Positions 25,775-33,919 of a DNA stretch of 64,000 nucleotides are shown piece by piece. Position 1 is the first letter of the stretch. Every line of letters starts with the position of its first letter. Made by a program: the position numbers and the translations under genes. Below the pieces are notes generated by a model, which saw only the letters and a list, made by a program, of their open reading frames with translations, did no database searches and was not told the DNA's origin. The DNA is from SIG480 sp045537045 (GTDB lineage Bacteria; Bacillota; Clostridia; Oscillospirales; JAAYXM01): positions 1 to 64,000 of the forward strand of contig JAZSOS010000008.1 in NCBI GenBank assembly GCA_045537045.1, written 5' to 3'.

Positions 25775-26416
25775 TTAAACTGTTTCCGGCAGGGCAGTGC
25801 GAATATCTGCCATATATCCGTCAATGCTATACTCACCCGTACGCCAGCTTCCGTTGTCGTAATAAAGCACAGAAACGGATGCATTTGACGGCCACGAAAG
25901 CTTTTCCATATCAGAAGCTTTCCCGTACTTTGCAAGAGCATACGCAACACGCACCGAGGTTGCATGAGATGCAACTACAATGGTTTTTCCTTCATTTTCA
26001 CGCGCTCTTTCGCAAAGTGCTGACATAACGCGCTCTCCAAGCTCACCTACGTTCTCACCGCCCGGACACGCGCCATGACCTATATCGTAAACCCATATTT
26101 TAAATTCTTCCGGATGAGTCTTGATAATCTCCTCAAACGCAACACCGTCCCACTCACCCGCGTCAATTTCACGGAAACGCCTGTCAGCCGTTACCGTAAG
26201 GTCAAGCTCCCCGGCAATTCGCAACGCAGTGTTATAAGCGCGCTTAAGATCGCTTGAATATACCGCATCAACAGCAAAATTTTCTTTTATGTACCCGGCT
26301 GTGAGGCGTGCCTGCTCATATCCGCGCGGAAGAAGCTCCGCGTCGTAATTCCCGGCAAAGACGTTATCGCGGTTTGCCGCACTCTCGCCGTGCCGGACAA
26401 GAAGTATTGTCGTCAT
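25775..26416 (-). CDS. Histidine phosphatase family protein
   Basis: 213-residue member of the phosphoglycerate-mutase-like phosphatases. The phosphohistidine motif LVRHGES is at residues 6-12, the second part of the active site includes YSSDLKRAYNTA and the late histidine in VVASHATSVR. The substrate is not evident (family members include CobC/PhoE-type phosphatases and mutases). Start at 26416 follows AGGAG by eight bases. It lies 11 bases after the SGNH hydrolase gene and shares its promoter. Confidence 0.88.
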   Translation of the reverse strand: MTTILLVRHGESAANRDNVFAGNYDAELLPRGYEQARLTAGYIKENFAVDAVYSSDLKRAYNTALRIAGELDLTVTADRRFREIDAGEWDGVAFEEIIKTHPEEFKIWVYDIGHGACPGGENVGELGERVMSALCERARENEGKTIVVASHATSVRVAYALAKYGKASDMEKLSWPSNASVSVLYYDNGSWRTGEYSIDGYMADIRTALPETV

Positions 26417-26427
26417 ACAGTGTACTC

Positions 26428-27168
26428 CTATCTGCTTGCAATTTCAATATATTTCTCAAAATACCTTCTTCCGAATTCGCGGAGGGATTTTGAATCAAAG
26501 TGTATGCCGTCCTGCTTCATTGTAAGCCCCTTTGATGAAACCACACCGCAATACGGCAATTCTTCCGAAACCTCATAAAAAAGCCTGTTCATTGAAGGAA
26601 TATTCTTTGCCCATTCAAATTTCTCATCTGTTGTCTCGGAAAGCTCACCAATAAGAAGAGGCTTTTTCTCCGCACCGAGCAGAGTACGAAGCTCACGCAT
26701 CATCGTAATGAGTTTTTTCTTGTATGTTACGGGGTCAAAATCCACACAGTTGTTCTCGCCCTGATGCCACAGAATGCCACCGAGGTTGGATGTTCTCTTT
26801 GCAAGATTCGTCATCATAATCGCATGGTCAAAAAGAACCTCGCCCGGCATCCACTGTTCAACCGTCGTGCCGCCGTCAGCGCACGGGATAAGCCCTATGG
26901 GAGATGCCGTCTTTTTCTGCAGCTCATCCGCAAAGCTCGTTGCAAGGCAAACCCCACTGTGATAAAGCGTTCCGAAAATGGGGCGGTCGGGATTTATCGG
27001 CTCATTCATCGGTTGCCAACGCCCCATACGGAGCATGAAGCAATTATCATTCTTTATCGGCTCTACGTCCTCAAAATCGCCTCTTCCTGCCATGTTCGAC
27101 TGCCCAATCATAAGAAAGGACGTAATTTTTTCTTCCACCACCGAAATGCCGTCTTTTATCTGCGACAA
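26428..27168 (-). CDS. SGNH hydrolase, sialate O-acetylesterase-like
   Basis: 246 residues without a signal peptide. Esterase blocks are visible: FLMIGQSNMAGRG (nucleophile Ser in GQSNMAG), GGT in the oxyanion region, WHQGENN and the C-terminal catalytic pair in DGIHFD. This is the SASA domain of carbohydrate acetylesterases, which remove O-acetyl groups from sialic acids or other sugars. The start is a TTG at 27168 with AAGGGGG seven bases upstream. Cytoplasmic location suggests it works on imported sugars. Substrate is inferred. Confidence 0.85.
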   Translation of the reverse strand: MSQIKDGISVVEEKITSFLMIGQSNMAGRGDFEDVEPIKNDNCFMLRMGRWQPMNEPINPDRPIFGTLYHSGVCLATSFADELQKKTASPIGLIPCADGGTTVEQWMPGEVLFDHAIMMTNLAKRTSNLGGILWHQGENNCVDFDPVTYKKKLITMMRELRTLLGAEKKPLLIGELSETTDEKFEWAKNIPSMNRLFYEVSEELPYCGVVSSKGLTMKQDGIHFDSKSLREFGRRYFEKYIEIASR

Positions 27169-27263
27169 CTTATTTCCCCCTTACTGTCTTGCACCGAGAT
27201 CTGCGCGTGTATCAAAAATTCCACCCAGAACAAAGCTGCTCCTGATGCATAATAATTATGTTT

Positions 27264-27292
27264 ATTATACACCTGCAGGAGTGCAAAATCAA
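27264..27292 (-). promoter_or_regulatory. Promoter for esterase-phosphatase operon
   Basis: Minus strand TTGATT (27287-27292), 17 bases, TATAAT (27264-27269). Confidence 0.75.
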
Positions 27293-27322
27293 GCAGAATC
27301 GTTTACTTTGCCGATATTTCCA

Positions 27323-28222
27323 TCACGATAAAAACTCGTCCATTTCAGCAATGCTCACGCCTTTTTGCAGAGCGGTGTTTATGGCATATCCCAAAATTCT
27401 TCCCATATCCGATATATTTACGTCAATATCCTTCGGGGTTACGAGTAGGCTGTCACTGTACTTCGCAAGCTTATCCTTCGGAATTTCCATTTCCGAATCC
27501 TCTGCAAAGTTTTCAATTATTGTGGCAATATCCACAACGGTCGGAACACCCAACGCAATAACAGGAAATCCCATCGTCTCACGCGTTATTGCCGCACGTG
27601 CATTCCCCACTCCCGAGCCGGGAACAATCCCCGTGTCCGTTATCTGTATTGTTTTGCAAAGACGCGAAAGCCGCATTGATGCCAGCGCATCAATAACTAT
27701 TATGACATCCGGCTTTATATATTTCGCAACCCCGCGTATAATCTCTCCGCTCTCAACGCCCGTCATACCAAGTACACCGGGTGACACGGCAGACACAGGA
27801 CGCAGCTTGCCGAAAAGATCCGGCAGCTTTTCCACAAGATGCCTTGTTACCATAATGTGTTTGACAGTACTTGTCCCGACCGCATCCGGCGTTATTCCTG
27901 AATTTCCAAGTCCTGCTATCAAAACGGTGCCGCTCCCGTCGGGAAGGAGGTTTGAAAGCTCGGCAGCAACGGTTTCTATGGCACGCGGGAATATCTCAAT
28001 ATCTCTACGCGAAATTCCGGACAGCTCAATCGTCGTGTATGCCCCGCAAGGCTTACCAAGGCTCTCTGCCCCTTCCTCATTTAAAATTTTCACGCGCGTT
28101 ATATGAAATCCGTTCTCTTCCCTCTCTCTTGCCCACACTCCGCGAAGCTCCGTGCTCTCCTCGGCGCTTTCCTGCCATACCTCATGTGCTTCAAGTGCAA
28201 GGTCGGTACGTATATTGTTCAT
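27323..28222 (-). CDS. gpr: Germination protease (spore protease)
   Basis: 299 residues. Gpr cleaves small acid-soluble spore proteins during germination. The N-terminal RTDLALEA is the family hallmark, and the GLGNSGITPDAVG, VSPGVLGMTG and PGSGVGN segments are as in known GPR proteins. GAGGTGA precedes the ATG at 28222; an in-frame GTG at 28231 lies within that ribosome-binding site. No clear sigma-G promoter could be made out. Its presence is good evidence that the organism forms spores. Confidence 0.95.
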   Translation of the reverse strand: MNNIRTDLALEAHEVWQESAEESTELRGVWAREREENGFHITRVKILNEEGAESLGKPCGAYTTIELSGISRRDIEIFPRAIETVAAELSNLLPDGSGTVLIAGLGNSGITPDAVGTSTVKHIMVTRHLVEKLPDLFGKLRPVSAVSPGVLGMTGVESGEIIRGVAKYIKPDVIIVIDALASMRLSRLCKTIQITDTGIVPGSGVGNARAAITRETMGFPVIALGVPTVVDIATIIENFAEDSEMEIPKDKLAKYSDSLLVTPKDIDVNISDMGRILGYAINTALQKGVSIAEMDEFLS

Positions 28223-28303
28223 AAAAATCACCTCATATCCGTCGCTTATTTTTTGTATTTTCGGTGCACATATACAAAATTTAAAAAATTTTGAAAAAAA
28301 CTA

Positions 28304-28332
28304 TTGCAATTCTTTCAATTTAATGGTAGAAT
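28304..28332 (+). promoter_or_regulatory. Promoter for rpsT
   Basis: TTGCAA (28304-28309), 17 bases, TAGAAT (28327-28332). A perfect palindrome, CAAAATTT-AAA-AAATTTTG (28275-28293), lies between this promoter and the divergent gpr gene. Confidence 0.7.
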
Positions 28333-28373
28333 AGTTCGGTAACAATACCAAGTACTTTAAGGAGGTGGACGCT

Positions 28374-28631
28374 TTGCCCAATATTAAATCTGCAAAGAAG
28401 CGCGTTGAGTTGACAAAGGTCTACGCAGCACGTAACCAGGCTGCGAAGTCTCAGCTTAAGACATCGCTTAAGAAGTGTGAGGCCGCTATTTCCGAGGGCG
28501 GCGACGCTCCGGCAGCATACAATCTTGCAGCACAGAGCATCGACGTTGCAGTTCGCAAGGGTATCATCAGCAAGAACTGCGGTGCTCGTAAAAAGAGCCA
28601 GATGGCAAAGAAGGCTAACGCTGCTCAGTAA
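28374..28631 (+). CDS. rpsT: 30S ribosomal protein S20
   Basis: 85-residue basic, helical small-subunit protein (PNIKSAKKRVELTKVYAARN at its start, then alternating A/K-rich helices ending in KKSQMAKKANAAQ). The start is a TTG at 28374 with AAGGAGG eight bases before it, matching the family N-terminus; rare start codons are known for rpsT in other bacteria and can serve regulation. It is a single-gene unit with its own promoter and terminator. Confidence 0.96.
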   Translation: MPNIKSAKKRVELTKVYAARNQAAKSQLKTSLKKCEAAISEGGDAPAAYNLAAQSIDVAVRKGIISKNCGARKKSQMAKKANAAQ

Positions 28632-28654
28632 TTTAAGCAATTTAAATTTACCAT

Positions 28655-28686
28655 AAAAAATCCTGCAGAGCTCTGCAGGATTTTTT
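28655..28686 (+). terminator. Terminator of rpsT
   Basis: Thirty-two-base perfect palindrome (A6 to T6) with a TCCTGCAGAG core, effectively a 14-base stem and AGCT loop followed by TTTTTT. Confidence 0.9.
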
Positions 28687-28750
28687 ATGTCTTCACATTT
28701 TTTCTTTCTTCCGAATAAAATGAAGCAACACATCTTTCGGAGGACGCGGT

Positions 28751-29122
28751 ATGCACAGAAACACAAACGGGCGGGGGTTCTCTCTGCTTTTTTTCCCAAA
28801 ACGATCATCAAATACATACGCAATGTACGTATCCTCCCCACCGCCGGTATGGCTTAACGGGAGCGATATGTCAAAAATCGTAATAGATGCACCGGGCATG
28901 TACTGTCTCTTCTTCCTCGTCACCTCCGGTAAAGGCGGCGAGGCGCACATAACCGTCAACGGGCGCGAAATTCTCGGCTCATACGCCTCGGAAAAGGACG
29001 GCGTGATAAGCGGCAGCGCAGTATGTAGCATACGCGACCGCGCTCTTCCCTGTCCCCTCGGCATAAAAACCTCGGGACGCGCGCAGGAGGGCATTCTTCT
29101 CGTCACAAAGTGCGAAGTGTAA
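28751..29122 (+). CDS. Small beta-rich protein of unknown function
   Basis: 123 residues with GGAGG seven bases before the ATG. The second half has alternating hydrophobic residues and glycines (APGMYCLFFLVTSGKGGEAHI, then VNGREILGSY) that recall jelly-roll domains of C1q/BclA type found on spore and phage surfaces. That resemblance is only in pattern. A frame also runs on the opposite strand (28693-29127) but has a less protein-like composition and no ribosome-binding site that I can see. Between rpsT and uxaC, opposite gpr. Function unknown. Confidence 0.6.
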   Translation: MHRNTNGRGFSLLFFPKRSSNTYAMYVSSPPPVWLNGSDMSKIVIDAPGMYCLFFLVTSGKGGEAHITVNGREILGSYASEKDGVISGSAVCSIRDRALPCPLGIKTSGRAQEGILLVTKCEV

Positions 29123-29146
29123 TCCACCTGTTTTATCTTATGATGC

Positions 29147-29175
29147 TTGACAATACATCAGCATTGTTATATTAT
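29147..29175 (+). promoter_or_regulatory. Promoter for uxaC
   Basis: TTGACA (29147-29152), 17 bases, TATTAT (29170-29175). Confidence 0.75.
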
Positions 29176-29228
29176 ATATAAGGTAAACAGTCGAGATAAA
29201 ATTTCATTTCAGGATACGGTGATTTAAT

Positions 29229-30629
29229 ATGAAAAAGTTTATGGACCGAGATTTTCTTTTAAAAACGGAAACGGCAAAGCGCCTTTATCACGAGGTTGCT
29301 GAAAAAACTCCGATAATAGACTATCACTGCCACTTGAATCCTCAAGAAATTGCAGAGGATAAGCATTATGAAAGCATCACCGAGGTATGGCTCGGCGGCG
29401 ACCACTATAAATGGCGCATTATGCGAGGTTTCGGAGTTGATGAAAAATACATAACCGGAGATGCCTCTCCGAAGGAAAAGTTCTTAAAGTGGGCAGAGGT
29501 TATGCCCTACTGCATCGGCAACCCGCTTTACCACTGGACGCATCTTGAGCTTCGCCGCTATTTCGGCATTGAAGAGCTTCTCTGCCCTGAAAACGCAGAG
29601 GAAATCTGGAACAAATGTAACGAGATGCTCCGCCTTCCGGAGTTTGGTGCACGCGGACTTATCAAGCGTTCAAATGTTGAGATTATCGGAACCACCGATG
29701 ATCCGTGCGATGACCTTCACTTCCACGAAATTATCAAGGCAGATGATAGCTTTGCTGTCGAGGTTGTTCCGTCCTACCGCCCGGAGCGCGCTCTCAATAT
29801 CTGGCGTGCAGAATTTCCGGCATATATTGAAAAGCTTTCCGGCGTTGTTGGCTATGAGATAAAAGATTACAAAAGCCTTGAGCGCGCACTTTTCGAACGC
29901 CTTGATTTCTTCGTAGAGCGCGGCTGCCGCAGCTCCGACCATTCTCTCAATATGGTAAACTTTATGCAGCCCGACGAGGCGGCAGCAGACAGAGTTTTCC
30001 GCGCAAAGCTTGCGGGCGTCGAGCCGTCAAAGGAAGATATTGATATCTACTACTCCACGCTCTACCTTGCGCTTGCAAAAAAGTATTATGAGCACAACCT
30101 TGTTATGCAGCTCCACATCGCCGTACTTCGCGATAACAACACCGCGGCATTTAACGCCCTCGGAGTTGACACCGGTTTTGACACAATGAGCGACGTTTCC
30201 GTTGTTGAGCCGATTATCGCTCTCCTTGATTTGCTTGAGCGTGAAAACAAGCTCCCGAAAACCGTGCTGTACAGCCTCAACCCTGCACACAACGAAGCAC
30301 TGATGACTCTTGCAACCTGCTTTAACGGCCACGGAATTGCCGGAAAAATCCAGATCGGCTCTGCCTGGTGGCTCAACGACCACATCGACGGTATGGAAAA
30401 GCATATGCGCGCACTTGCCAGCGTCACGCTCTTCTCAAAGTTCATCGGTATGCTTACCGATTCACGCAGCTTCTTAAGCTATACGCGTCATGAGTATTTC
30501 AGACGCATTGTATGCAACATCATCGGCTCGTGGGTTGAAAACGGAGAAGCACCGGCAGATGATGCACTCCTCTCGCGTATGGTTCGCGATATCTGCTACG
30601 GCAATACAAAAAGCTACTTTTTCGGTTGA
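29229..30629 (+). CDS. uxaC: Glucuronate isomerase
   Basis: 466-residue UxaC, converting D-glucuronate to D-fructuronate (and galacturonate to tagaturonate), first step of hexuronate breakdown. Amidohydrolase-like metal ligands are seen in DYHCHLNP, and family segments HWTHLELRRYFG, GTTDDPCDDLHFH, and AWWLNDHIDGMEKH are clear. It is alone behind its own promoter; uxuA, a later step of the same pathway, lies about 20 kb downstream and no uxaB/uxuB or kdgK gene is adjacent. Confidence 0.96.
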   Translation: MKKFMDRDFLLKTETAKRLYHEVAEKTPIIDYHCHLNPQEIAEDKHYESITEVWLGGDHYKWRIMRGFGVDEKYITGDASPKEKFLKWAEVMPYCIGNPLYHWTHLELRRYFGIEELLCPENAEEIWNKCNEMLRLPEFGARGLIKRSNVEIIGTTDDPCDDLHFHEIIKADDSFAVEVVPSYRPERALNIWRAEFPAYIEKLSGVVGYEIKDYKSLERALFERLDFFVERGCRSSDHSLNMVNFMQPDEAAADRVFRAKLAGVEPSKEDIDIYYSTLYLALAKKYYEHNLVMQLHIAVLRDNNTAAFNALGVDTGFDTMSDVSVVEPIIALLDLLERENKLPKTVLYSLNPAHNEALMTLATCFNGHGIAGKIQIGSAWWLNDHIDGMEKHMRALASVTLFSKFIGMLTDSRSFLSYTRHEYFRRIVCNIIGSWVENGEAPADDALLSRMVRDICYGNTKSYFFG

Positions 30630-30636
30630 TAAAATG

Positions 30637-30660
30637 TGGGCGGTCTAATTTGACCGCCCA
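30637..30660 (+). terminator. Hairpin after uxaC
   Basis: Nine-base GC-rich arms (30637-30645 and 30652-30660) eight bases after the stop codon, but the following tract is poor in T, so termination would be weak or factor-dependent. Confidence 0.5.
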
Positions 30661-30709
30661 CTCAATTATTAAGTAAATTTAAAGCTTGATATCGGTTTTT
30701 CAAAAACCC

Positions 30710-30738
30710 TTGACACGGTACGCAAAACGTTGTATAAT
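30710..30738 (+). promoter_or_regulatory. Promoter for the DegV-family gene
   Basis: Perfect TTGACA (30710-30715) and TATAAT (30733-30738), 17-base spacer. Confidence 0.85.
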
Positions 30739-30769
30739 TTAATTTAACAAATTAACGGAGGTACATACC

Positions 30770-31606
30770 GTGATTTATAAAATAGTATCTGATTCATCAT
30801 CAAATATTGTGTCAATGGAGGATGTGGCTTTCGCCGCGGTTCCGCTCTCTCTTGTGTTTAACGATAAAGAGCATGTTGACATCCCTTCTCTTGACGTTGA
30901 TGCAATGCTTTGCGAAATGAAAGAAACCCGTGCGCGCGTTACCTCCTCCTGCCCTAACGTCGGGCAATGGCTTGACGGCTTTGACGACGGTGACTGTATT
31001 TTCGCGCTTACGATTACCGGTGCTCTCTCCGGTGCATATAATGCCGCAATGCAGGCGCGGGAAGAATTTTTGAGAAAATATCCGGAAAAGCGCGTCCATG
31101 TTTTTGATACACTCTCCACAGGTCCTGAAATGCGTCTGATTTGCGAGCATCTGCAAAAGCTGATATCTGAGGGCGCGGAATTTGATGAAATAGTTAAAGA
31201 TACAGAAGAATATATGAAAAAAACGCATTTGTCGTTCTGTCTGTCATCACTTGACAATCTTGCCCGCGCAGGGAGGGTAAGCCCCATTAAAGCAAAGTTC
31301 GCGGGGATCCTCGGAATACGCGTAATCGGAAAAGCCTCCGATGAGGGAACTCTCCGCGACGAAGCAAAGGTGCGCGGCGAGGAAAAGGCAATCTCCGCAC
31401 TGCTCGAGCATATGAAGGAAAACGGATTTGACGGCGGCAAAGTTCGAATCGCCCACACGCACAACGAAAACGGCGCAAAAAAACTGCGTGAGCTTATCCA
31501 CACGCAGTTCCCGCATTGTGATATACAAATTGAAAAAAACCGCGCGCTCTGCAGCTATTACGCTGAAGAAGGCGGCATCCTCGTAGGATATGAGGGACAC
31601 TTTTAA
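30770..31606 (+). CDS. DegV-family fatty-acid-binding protein
   Basis: 278 residues starting at a GTG with GGAGG ahead of it. DegV/FakB proteins bind a single fatty acid and, with FakA kinase, deliver acyl phosphate to lipid synthesis. Family signatures: IVSDSSSN at the N-terminus, TSSCPNVGQW, ITGALSGAYNAA, the SLDNLARAGRVSPIKA segment, and a C-terminal HTHNE. Which fatty acid is bound cannot be told. Its stop codon lies at the first bases of a palindromic repeat (copy B). Confidence 0.9.
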   Translation: MIYKIVSDSSSNIVSMEDVAFAAVPLSLVFNDKEHVDIPSLDVDAMLCEMKETRARVTSSCPNVGQWLDGFDDGDCIFALTITGALSGAYNAAMQAREEFLRKYPEKRVHVFDTLSTGPEMRLICEHLQKLISEGAEFDEIVKDTEEYMKKTHLSFCLSSLDNLARAGRVSPIKAKFAGILGIRVIGKASDEGTLRDEAKVRGEEKAISALLEHMKENGFDGGKVRIAHTHNENGAKKLRELIHTQFPHCDIQIEKNRALCSYYAEEGGILVGYEGHF

Positions 31607-31782
31607 GGGGTTCTCTTGCGAACCCCTTAAAAACCCCACGCTTTTGCCGCTGCCCGCGCACCGGATAAATTAAGCGCTCATCACAGAACCTTACGCTGAC
31701 GGCAAAATTAAAATTTTGCCCGCTCAGTCTTTTCTGTGATGAGCTGTAATTTATTGTCCGCTTGGCGCGAAAGGCGGCTTTT
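31605..31782 (+). repeat. Palindromic repeat element, copy B
   Basis: A 178-base block matching 8143-8323 at both ends: a GGGGTTC/GAACCCC hairpin, then CCCCACGCTTTTGCCGCTG and a GCGCACCGGATAAATTA stretch, ending with CCGCTTGGCGC and AAGGCGGCTTTT. The middle folds on itself: a 13-base perfect stem (31676-31688 with 31732-31744) and an inner 9-base stem (31701-31709 with 31712-31720). The middle of copy A has different bases but is also self-complementary. It begins at the degV-family stop codon and may act as its terminator or as an RNA-stabilising structure. Confidence 0.7.
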
Positions 31783-31812
31783 CCAAACCTGCAAGTTTAC
31801 GTTTCGGCAGAT

Positions 31813-31986
31813 TCATTTTTCTTCTTCCATATTTTCTAATGCAACTTTTACAGCTTCAACAACAAAAGCAGTAAATGTACAATTCTTCCCTTCAATAGCC
31901 TTTTCAACCTCATCAATCACGTTATTTGGAAATCTGATACATTTGTTGGTTGTAGGCGGAATAGAAGGTATCTTAAACTTTTTCAT
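31813..31986 (-). CDS. Small ribbon-helix-helix-like protein
   Basis: 57 residues. The strand-then-helix pattern CIRFPNNVIDEVEKAIEG followed by TFTAFVVEAVKVAL resembles ribbon-helix-helix (CopG/Arc-like) DNA-binding proteins. GAGGTGAT precedes the ATG at 31986. No toxin partner is adjacent, so an antitoxin role has no support beyond the fold. Possible roles are a small regulator or a remnant of a mobile element. A TATAAT lies on the minus strand about 20 bases upstream of the ribosome-binding site, but no good -35 is seen. Confidence 0.65.
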   Translation of the reverse strand: MKKFKIPSIPPTTNKCIRFPNNVIDEVEKAIEGKNCTFTAFVVEAVKVALENMEEEK

Positions 31987-32049
31987 AATTATCACCTCTG
32001 CAATACAATTATATATCTATTTTTTAAGATTTAATGCATAACAATTGTA

Positions 32050-32078
32050 TTGCATTTTTGAAAAACTTATGCTATAAT
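32050..32078 (+). promoter_or_regulatory. Promoter without an obvious gene
   Basis: TTGCAT (32050-32055), 17 bases, TATAAT (32073-32078). It points into about 170 bases with no convincing ORF. Confidence 0.5.
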
Positions 32079-32084
32079 ATGATT

Positions 32085-32169
32085 GCAATCAAAAAAGTCA
32101 CCACACTTTTCACTAAACCACATATGTTTCCGCAAAAGGCAGAGGCGATTAATTTTGCTTCTGTCTTTT
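32085..32169 (+). ncRNA. Low-confidence small RNA candidate
   Basis: From the promoter above, a transcript would reach a 12-base stem with two G-U pairs (32135-32146 with 32157-32168) followed by only four Ts. No start codon with a ribosome-binding site is seen. It is otherwise unexplained intergenic sequence. Confidence 0.25.
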
Positions 32170-32254
32170 GTATTTGTGCAATTATCATTATTTCTTCCTG
32201 CCCAAAGAATTACTTTTCTGTTTCGCTTATCCGTCTTGCTGACGGGTAATACTA

Positions 32255-32283
32255 TTGACAAAGTTTTCGTTTTACATTATACT
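32255..32283 (+). promoter_or_regulatory. Promoter for membrane protein 32307-32993
   Basis: TTGACA (32255-32260), 17 bases, TATACT (32278-32283). Confidence 0.75.
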
Positions 32284-32306
32284 CAGTGTTGAAGGGAGTT
32301 GAGAAT

Positions 32307-32993
32307 ATGGCCAGACAAATAGTGCGAGAATCATTTTATATTTACTGTAACAGATTTAAAGAATTTATTCCATTTGGATGCATCGCTGCAGCTTTCTTTT
32401 TCACGCTTTCTTGTGTTTCATCCCTGTTTTTTCTTCTTGGTCCGTTGTTGATAATAACATGTGAAATTCCTTGTTATTCTTTATTCTGCAATAAAAGACC
32501 TATTCAGGCTTTACGTGAAAATCCCAAACCAATCTTGTTTTTTTCGATATGCGATATTGCAGTTGTTTTAGCATCAAAATATGCATTCGCCTTCCCGGAA
32601 CAGATAATGAGTTTCGAAATTGAAATATCTATCGCAAAGTTGTTACTTAACGTTATTTTCACTGTTTTGCAGGTTAGTGTTTCGTTCTTGCTCACACATT
32701 CAATTAAGAAGAACTGTGGGATAAAAGGGGCTTTTTCAAAATATGCAGATGTTTTTTCAAGCAACAGAGCATGGAAAGTCTGGCTTTACGTGAAGGTTTG
32801 TCTGGTGGAATTCGGATATATGTTGGTGCTTATTGCAGGTCTGCTTGTAATCACGTTTTTAATGCGCACGCTTCTTCAGTTTCCCGAAAATTTGACAATT
32901 ACAATAACAACGATTTTCTTTTTAATATTCGTATATGTGTTTTATCCGTATATATACATCCGCATGTGTAATTATTGCGAAGAAATATGTTAG
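32307..32993 (+). CDS. Multi-pass membrane protein, paralogue 1
   Basis: 228 residues with about six hydrophobic segments (near 22-60, 75-90, 105-135, 165-190, 200-220). It shares length and layout with the protein at 33920-34606: both start MA-QIV, have N-FK-FI in the first 25 residues, a FP near the middle, and end YPY-(I/A)-IR-C-Y-E. I do not recognise the family. The start at 32307 follows GGGAG by eight bases and matches the paralogue; an upstream GTG at 32286 overlaps the promoter. The gene is AT-rich and stands alone between a promoter and a strong terminator. Confidence 0.75.
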   Translation: MARQIVRESFYIYCNRFKEFIPFGCIAAAFFFTLSCVSSLFFLLGPLLIITCEIPCYSLFCNKRPIQALRENPKPILFFSICDIAVVLASKYAFAFPEQIMSFEIEISIAKLLLNVIFTVLQVSVSFLLTHSIKKNCGIKGAFSKYADVFSSNRAWKVWLYVKVCLVEFGYMLVLIAGLLVITFLMRTLLQFPENLTITITTIFFLIFVYVFYPYIYIRMCNYCEEIC

Positions 32994-33038
32994 CAAAAAA
33001 GTGAGTTTATTCAAAAAAATAAACTCACTTTTTTGCTA
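32991..33038. terminator. Bidirectional terminator between convergent membrane protein genes
   Basis: Twenty-base perfect stem with an A-rich 5' arm and T6 in the 3' arm; it includes the stop codon of the upstream gene. Confidence 0.9.
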
Positions 33039-33056
33039 CTTGAATTATTGTTCGTT

Positions 33057-33728
33057 TTATTCGTGGCAGGAAAACTCCTCAAATGCTTGGATGAATACAA
33101 TTAAATAAAGAGGAATAAGGAAAAACAAAACAATTAAAAAAATTCTCGCCTCCCATATTTTTGTCACTTCTTCTGGAATAATTAAAAGATTAGTTCTGGT
33201 TCCGCGAGTGTTTGCAGGAACAAAAGCGGCTATGCAAACGGCAAGGAGTGCGAGGATGCTGTATATAACAAGCTTTATGAATAAAAATATATTTTTCGCT
33301 TTAAACAGGACAAAGTGACCACTGTAATTATAAATGTTTTGACATAAAGACAAAATCATGATGCCCAAAAGAATAGCGAAGCTAAAGGCATCTATGCTAA
33401 ATAAAATATTTTTATTAACTAAAATGTTTTCACTTACGCAATGTACAATCACATCTTTAATAAAAAACAAAGCACTCCATAATGAGACGGTGAAGCAAAT
33501 CTTTTGGAATCGGGACGGTTTTCTTCTTGCAATGATGCAAACATACGCACAAGAAAAAAAGCATATTAGAAACTCACATAAAGCAAGAAGCAGAATGGTG
33601 GTTGTATTAAAGTTTTGAATATTCGAAAGGCTCTGTTTAACATAAAAGGAAAAGAAAAAAACACTCGAAAAAACAACATTTACAAATATATTTTTAAAAT
33701 ACTTTTTCCCCACTTCAATTCCAAACAT
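33057..33728 (-). CDS. Multi-pass membrane protein of unknown function
   Basis: 223 residues with about six hydrophobic helices and short basic loops. It is not clearly alike to the two paralogues that flank it, although all three are AT-rich, of similar size and lack domains I know. Start at 33728 follows AGGATGG by eight bases; in-frame earlier starts lack a ribosome-binding site. It is transcribed towards paralogue 1 from its own promoter. Confidence 0.7.
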   Translation of the reverse strand: MFGIEVGKKYFKNIFVNVVFSSVFFFSFYVKQSLSNIQNFNTTTILLLALCEFLICFFSCAYVCIIARRKPSRFQKICFTVSLWSALFFIKDVIVHCVSENILVNKNILFSIDAFSFAILLGIMILSLCQNIYNYSGHFVLFKAKNIFLFIKLVIYSILALLAVCIAAFVPANTRGTRTNLLIIPEEVTKIWEARIFLIVLFFLIPLYLIVFIQAFEEFSCHE

Positions 33729-33751
33729 TTTCGTCACCATCCTTATGTAAA

Positions 33752-33780
33752 AGTATAGCACAACCAATAAATTGCGTCAA
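33752..33780 (-). promoter_or_regulatory. Promoter for membrane protein 33057-33728
   Basis: Minus strand TTGACG (33775-33780), 17 bases, TATACT (33752-33757). Confidence 0.7.
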
Positions 33781-33863
33781 GGAAAACGGAGCCTGTAAAG
33801 CAAGGCAGAGAATTGACACATCTGGAATTTATAAATGAATTTACTTTGTATTGACAAATAAAC

Positions 33864-33893
33864 TTGACACTACCTTTTTTCGTGCGATATAAT
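33864..33893 (+). promoter_or_regulatory. Promoter for membrane protein 33920-34606
   Basis: TTGACA (33864-33869), 18 bases, TATAAT (33888-33893). Confidence 0.75.
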
Positions 33894-33919
33894 AAAGAAA
33901 AAAGGGGGGCGTGGCACGA

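Noticed and set aside
28693..29127. 144-codon minus-strand frame opposite 28751-29122
   Set aside because: No ribosome-binding site and a low-complexity, proline/arginine-rich translation; the plus frame has both a start signal and protein-like sequence.
32034..32261. Short frames on both strands between the RHH-like gene and the first membrane protein
   Set aside because: No ribosome-binding sites; the plus-strand frame begins upstream of the promoter and the sequence is AT-rich intergenic DNA.
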